From Halobiforma nitratireducens JCM 10879 (lineage in GTDB: Archaea; Halobacteriota; Halobacteria; Halobacteriales; Natrialbaceae), in NCBI RefSeq assembly GCF_000337895.1, contig NZ_AOMA01000003.1:623-63994 (forward strand): a stretch of DNA of 63,372 nt, given 5' to 3'. Every line of letters begins with the position of its first letter. The first letter of the stretch is position 1. Positions 60,524 to 63,372 of the stretch are shown here, one piece after another. The notes below the pieces were generated by a model. That model did not search any database, was not told where the DNA came from, and saw only the letters and a list, made by a program, of their open reading frames with translations. Both the position numbers and the translations under genes were made by a program.

Positions 60524-62062
60524 TTAGGGAGCGGCCCAGACGTTCGTCGCGGCGACGGACGTGAACTGGACGTTCTCGTTCTCCTGGATTGTCAACTGCG
60601 CGGAGTCGGCGCTGCCCTCGTCGTCGGCGACGGCGATGGCGGCCTGTTGCTCGTTGACGTTCTCCTGGGTCACGAACTGCACCTGTTCGATCTGCGCGCT
60701 GGCGTGTTGCTCGACATCGTTGGTCTGTGCAGCGTCGTAGTCGTAGGCGATACCGGAGACGCCTTCGACCTCGTCACCGCCGAGGCTCACGCTCGTCGTT
60801 TCGGAAGCGATGACGCCGTCGTGGACGTGTCCGGGGCCGGCATAGACGTTCAGGGCTTCGGCGAACCCGACCTGTGCGTTGATGTTCTGCTGGTAGGAGA
60901 TCTGGATGGCGGTGGCGTCGCTACCGTTCGTCGCCATCGCCAGTGCAGTGTTTTGCAGGTTGACGTTCAGCTGTTCGGCACCCTGCTCCTGGGTCACCTC
61001 GGAGGTCGCGGTCTGGATCTCCTCGCCACCCTTCTTGTGGTGCTCTTTGTCCTTGTCGTCTTTCTCGCTGTGGAGCTTCTCGAGTGTCTCTTCGGTCTGG
61101 ACGATGCCGTTGTCGCCGTCGAAGCCGGCGGTCGCGACGTTCATGCCGGGCATCGCGGAGATGACGTTCTCGGCGTCGGCCTCGCCGATCTGCTGGTTGA
61201 GGTTCGTCTGCTCGGTGAACTGGATCGCGGTCGCCGTGCTCTCGTTGCCGACGGCGATCGCGACTGCACCGTCTTGCTCGTTGACGTTCATCTGGTCGGT
61301 CGACTGCCCTTGCTCGACCGAGGCCTGGGCGGACTGGTCGTCGAATTCGCCACCGCCCATGTAGACGTTGGTGGCGTTAGCGACGCCCTGTTGCAGGTTC
61401 TGGTTTGCCTGCTCGGAGTACTGCATCGCGATGGCCTCGCTCTCGTTTTCGGCGATCGCGAAGGCGACGTTCTGCTCGTTGTAGTTGAGCTGGCCGACTT
61501 CCTGGACCTGCGTGACCTCGGCGTCAGCCGCCTGGTCGGGGTCGATGTCAGCCTTGTCGCCTTTCTTGTCGGCGACGCCCCAGCCGTCGAAGTGCTTGCC
61601 ATCGCCGTTGCCGATGACGACGGTCACCGTGCCGACGTCCTCGAACTCGGTCGCCTCCACGCTCGAGGCGGACGCGTCACCGAACTGGACGTTGTCGTTT
61701 TGCTGGGTCGCCTCCTGGATCGCGGTGGCTTCACCACCGTCGATCGAGATGGAGGTCGCGTTCGCCATCTGGTTGATGTTCACCTGGTCGACGTCCTGAT
61801 ACTGGGTGACTTCCGCGTCCGCGACGGCGTCACCGGACGCGTGGGATTCGATATACTCCTCGAGAGTCATCTCGCCGAGATCGGCACCGAACACCAGGTA
61901 GAGCTCTTCGCCGTCCTCGAGCGCGTGGATCGACTCGTCTCCGGCTTTCGCGTCGTCACCTGCGGCAACCGCGGGTGCACCGCCGGCTACCATCGCTAAC
62001 GCGACTATACAGGCCATAAGAACCGTCGTACACTGTGAACGTATCGTCGTCGTGTTGGTCAT
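60524..62062 (-). CDS. Exported curlin-like Gln/Asn-repeat protein
   Basis: Encodes 512 residues with a signal peptide (TTVLMACIVALAMVAGGAPA, cleavage near AVAAG at 34). Five units of about 55 residues start near positions 84, 182, 246, 354 and 456. Each has a strand like TQ.Q...QxNxNxQ (e.g. VTQEQGAEQLNVNLQ) and a second like ATAIQ...QxNxNxQxG (e.g. ATAIQFTEQTNLNQQIG), ending in A-x-NVY/W. This alternation of Gln and Asn at two-residue steps is the pattern of curlin (CsgA/CsgB) beta-solenoids, which form functional amyloid. A Lys/His-rich spacer lies at 326-348. It is acidic throughout, fitting salt. Starts at 62104 or 62110 are possible. Confidence 0.75.
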   Translation of the reverse strand: MTNTTTIRSQCTTVLMACIVALAMVAGGAPAVAAGDDAKAGDESIHALEDGEELYLVFGADLGEMTLEEYIESHASGDAVADAEVTQYQDVDQVNINQMANATSISIDGGEATAIQEATQQNDNVQFGDASASSVEATEFEDVGTVTVVIGNGDGKHFDGWGVADKKGDKADIDPDQAADAEVTQVQEVGQLNYNEQNVAFAIAENESEAIAMQYSEQANQNLQQGVANATNVYMGGGEFDDQSAQASVEQGQSTDQMNVNEQDGAVAIAVGNESTATAIQFTEQTNLNQQIGEADAENVISAMPGMNVATAGFDGDNGIVQTEETLEKLHSEKDDKDKEHHKKGGEEIQTATSEVTQEQGAEQLNVNLQNTALAMATNGSDATAIQISYQQNINAQVGFAEALNVYAGPGHVHDGVIASETTSVSLGGDEVEGVSGIAYDYDAAQTNDVEQHASAQIEQVQFVTQENVNEQQAAIAVADDEGSADSAQLTIQENENVQFTSVAATNVWAAP

Positions 62063-62745
62063 GATTCGTTTGACTTGAGCCGTGAGAGTCGTTTGTTTCT
62101 GCATCTCCACGGCGTGAACCTTCGTATCCCGATGACAGACTTTGTTATCTGTCAGTTGATGCAGGTATGAAACGGCCTACTCTCGATATCTCGAGCGTAC
62201 CCCGGGCGAAACCGATGGCTTCGAATCGCAGGCTTCGGATACCGACAGCTGGAAACCGCCGTGTCGGTCGCTCTGTCCGCAGGCTCGAGGCCGACTCGCG
62301 TCCCAACTGCCTGCTTCCATGGTCCGTGTCGCTACGTATCGGCTAGCTGAACGAGAGATTGGAGGCGTAACCCGGTCGCTCGATGGCTGCTCGACGGTGT
62401 TCAGACTATATTTCGGTGACGGAACCCGGTCTGGAACCGACGTAATTGGGTAAAACAGTGCGTATACGCTTTTCGTACCGATCTGGGGGGTTCGTTCATC
62501 GGGAGGACACACTCTCCGATTACAACTAAACCCGACCCTCAGACGGGCTAATGGGCCAATTCCTGCCGAAACCGTTGTTCGGGTTCAAGTAACACTCCGT
62601 GATGAGTGGCGACTGGGCAACGCGTCACAGCGGGAGAATAGGGGAGATGGCGGCACCTACCCCGACGAGACGCTGGTCTGTCGTGGGCCACGGTCTCGTT
62701 ACGGTCCGCCCGTGTGATGCGTGCCTTACGATCAACGATCAAACC
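62063..62745. promoter_or_regulatory. Shared upstream region of the two curlin-like genes
   Basis: About 680 bases between divergent starts. Minus-strand GATAACAAAG (about 62138-62150) and plus-strand CTTACGATC (about 62724-62732) are candidate promoter elements. No gene or clear operator repeat was found by eye. A frame running to 62910 on the minus strand is not protein-like. Confidence 0.4.
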
Positions 62746-63231
62746 ATGAAACGCGCACTCACGCTTACACTGACGGTAGCACTGATCGGGAGCCTCATGT
62801 TCATGGGGTTTGCCGGAACTGCTGCGGCACAAGATGAACTGGTCGATGTCGACATCGGGAACCAGACGACCGGCGACGCAACTGCGACGACTGACATCGA
62901 CATCAACCAAGAGAACAACAACGCACAGCTAGGCGCTGCCGAGGCCCAGACCGGTGACGCCATCGCCCTCAACGACGGTGCCAACGGCGGTGCTCTGGCC
63001 GCTGGCCAGCAGAAGGGTGGTGCTGCCGGAGTTGCCGGTGCGACTGACGACGGCGGTGCGTACGCTGCCAACCTGGCTACTGCTGACGTGAACCAGGCCC
63101 AGGATGTCGATCAGACCAACAACGCTGAGGTCAGCAACGTCACCACGTCCGCCGAATCCGGTGACAACGTCGGTGTCGGTGTCGAGACCGACATCGAATT
63201 CGATGGCAACATCTCCGTTGGAGACCTCTAG
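62746..63231 (+). CDS. Small exported curlin-like protein
   Basis: Encodes 161 residues. The signal peptide MKRALTLTLTVALIGSLMFM (cleavage near TAAAQ at 28) is very close to that of the glycine-rich protein at 19314. The mature part has two Gln/Asn strands, DIDINQENNNAQLGAAEAQ (50-68) and DVNQAQDVDQTNNAEVSN (114-131), around a Gly/Ala-rich centre (GGALAAGQQKGGAAGVAGAT). Strand spacing matches the repeats of the larger protein at 60524. By analogy with curli it could be the minor (nucleator) or major subunit, which is inference. No enzyme motif. Confidence 0.7.
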   Translation: MKRALTLTLTVALIGSLMFMGFAGTAAAQDELVDVDIGNQTTGDATATTDIDINQENNNAQLGAAEAQTGDAIALNDGANGGALAAGQQKGGAAGVAGATDDGGAYAANLATADVNQAQDVDQTNNAEVSNVTTSAESGDNVGVGVETDIEFDGNISVGDL

Positions 63232-63372
63232 GAAGACACATAACCCCGTCGGAATAGCGTAATTTAACCATCCTCTTTTCGTTTTCGCTCATCTGTATCG
63301 ATGAGTACTTCTTTTGTCAACGAAATACATAACTCGTCTCAAGATGGTCAGCAGAGAGAGCGTCAACGAAGT
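63232..63372. other. Window end, AT-rich
   Basis: About 140 AT-rich bases after the small curlin-like gene. Possibly the promoter of a gene beyond the window (AAATACATAA at about 63323-63332). No gene start can be set. Confidence 0.3.

Noticed and set aside
59984..61999. A 671-codon plus-strand open frame opposite the curlin-like gene
   Set aside because: Translation is repetitive Val/Leu/Asp/Arg sequence produced by the repeats of the opposite gene; no start context or signal peptide.

Overview
This window reads as chromosomal DNA of a haloarchaeon, probably of the Natrialbaceae type (Haloterrigena/Natrinema/Natronorubrum-like); that placement is an inference from gene content. The reasons are the high G+C, strongly acidic proteins rich in Asp and Glu, archaeal TATA boxes about 25-30 bases before leaderless start codons, many Tat (twin-arginine) signal peptides, and archaeal marker genes (TFB, RadB, class II ribonucleotide reductase, trpDFEG, AglF, an AglB-like protein, PhiH1-repressor-like regulators).

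Layout. 0-1.4 kb is scar DNA: the end of an IS4-type transposase and a truncated Nramp-like gene. 1.6-14.7 kb is core genome: gamma-glutamyltransferase, a zinc-ribbon protein, a VTT membrane protein, a KaiC-like ATPase with its coupled partner, a tiny zinc finger, B12-dependent ribonucleotide reductase and the overlapping trp operon. At 14.8-15.75 kb a tRNA-Val(GAC) is followed by a decayed IS200/IS605-type element (frameshifted TnpB tail plus right end) and a near copy of the tRNA 3' end. 15.8-20.1 kb encodes three exported proteins: a DyP-like Tat protein, a copper-amine-oxidase-like Tat lipoprotein, and a glycine-rich tandem-repeat protein. 20.8-28.1 kb holds an acidic coiled/linker protein, YihY/BrkB, a CAP-domain protein, a single-domain lycopene-cyclase-like protein, a CBS protein, RadB, an RNase H-fold protein and a PAP2 phosphatase.

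28.5-50.5 kb is a surface-glycan and protein-glycosylation locus. It contains AglF, two paralogous polyprenyl-phosphate sugar transferases, an AglB-like oligosaccharyltransferase, a sugar epimerase, a second PAP2 phosphatase, several glycosyltransferases, an asparagine-synthetase-like protein coupled to a CapK-like adenylating enzyme, a GT-C-like membrane protein, a pyruvyltransferase-like protein and an ABC flippase. A VapBC pair sits inside it, and a low-G+C block (about 45.7-48.7 kb) looks recently acquired. The inferred flow is: nucleotide sugar made (AglF, epimerase), first sugar loaded on lipid (sugar transferases), extension (GTs), decoration (CapK, AsnB-like, pyruvyltransferase), flipping (ABC), lipid recycling (PAP2) and transfer to protein (AglB-like).

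50.6-55.5 kb is rearranged accessory DNA: two PhiH1-type regulators, a gene split by an insertion carrying a PIN/UPF0175 toxin-antitoxin pair, about 88-bp direct repeats on both sides, and a chimeric frame joining a SWIM zinc finger to an N-terminally truncated acyl-CoA synthetase. 55.7-63.4 kb carries a TFB, a DUF4330-like protein, a lipoprotein and three small or repetitive exported proteins. One of these has five Gln/Asn-rich curlin-like repeats and faces a smaller relative across a shared promoter region. That pair is my best candidate for an undescribed system, an archaeal amyloid-like surface fibre. Functions are from reading motifs by eye; no database search was run.
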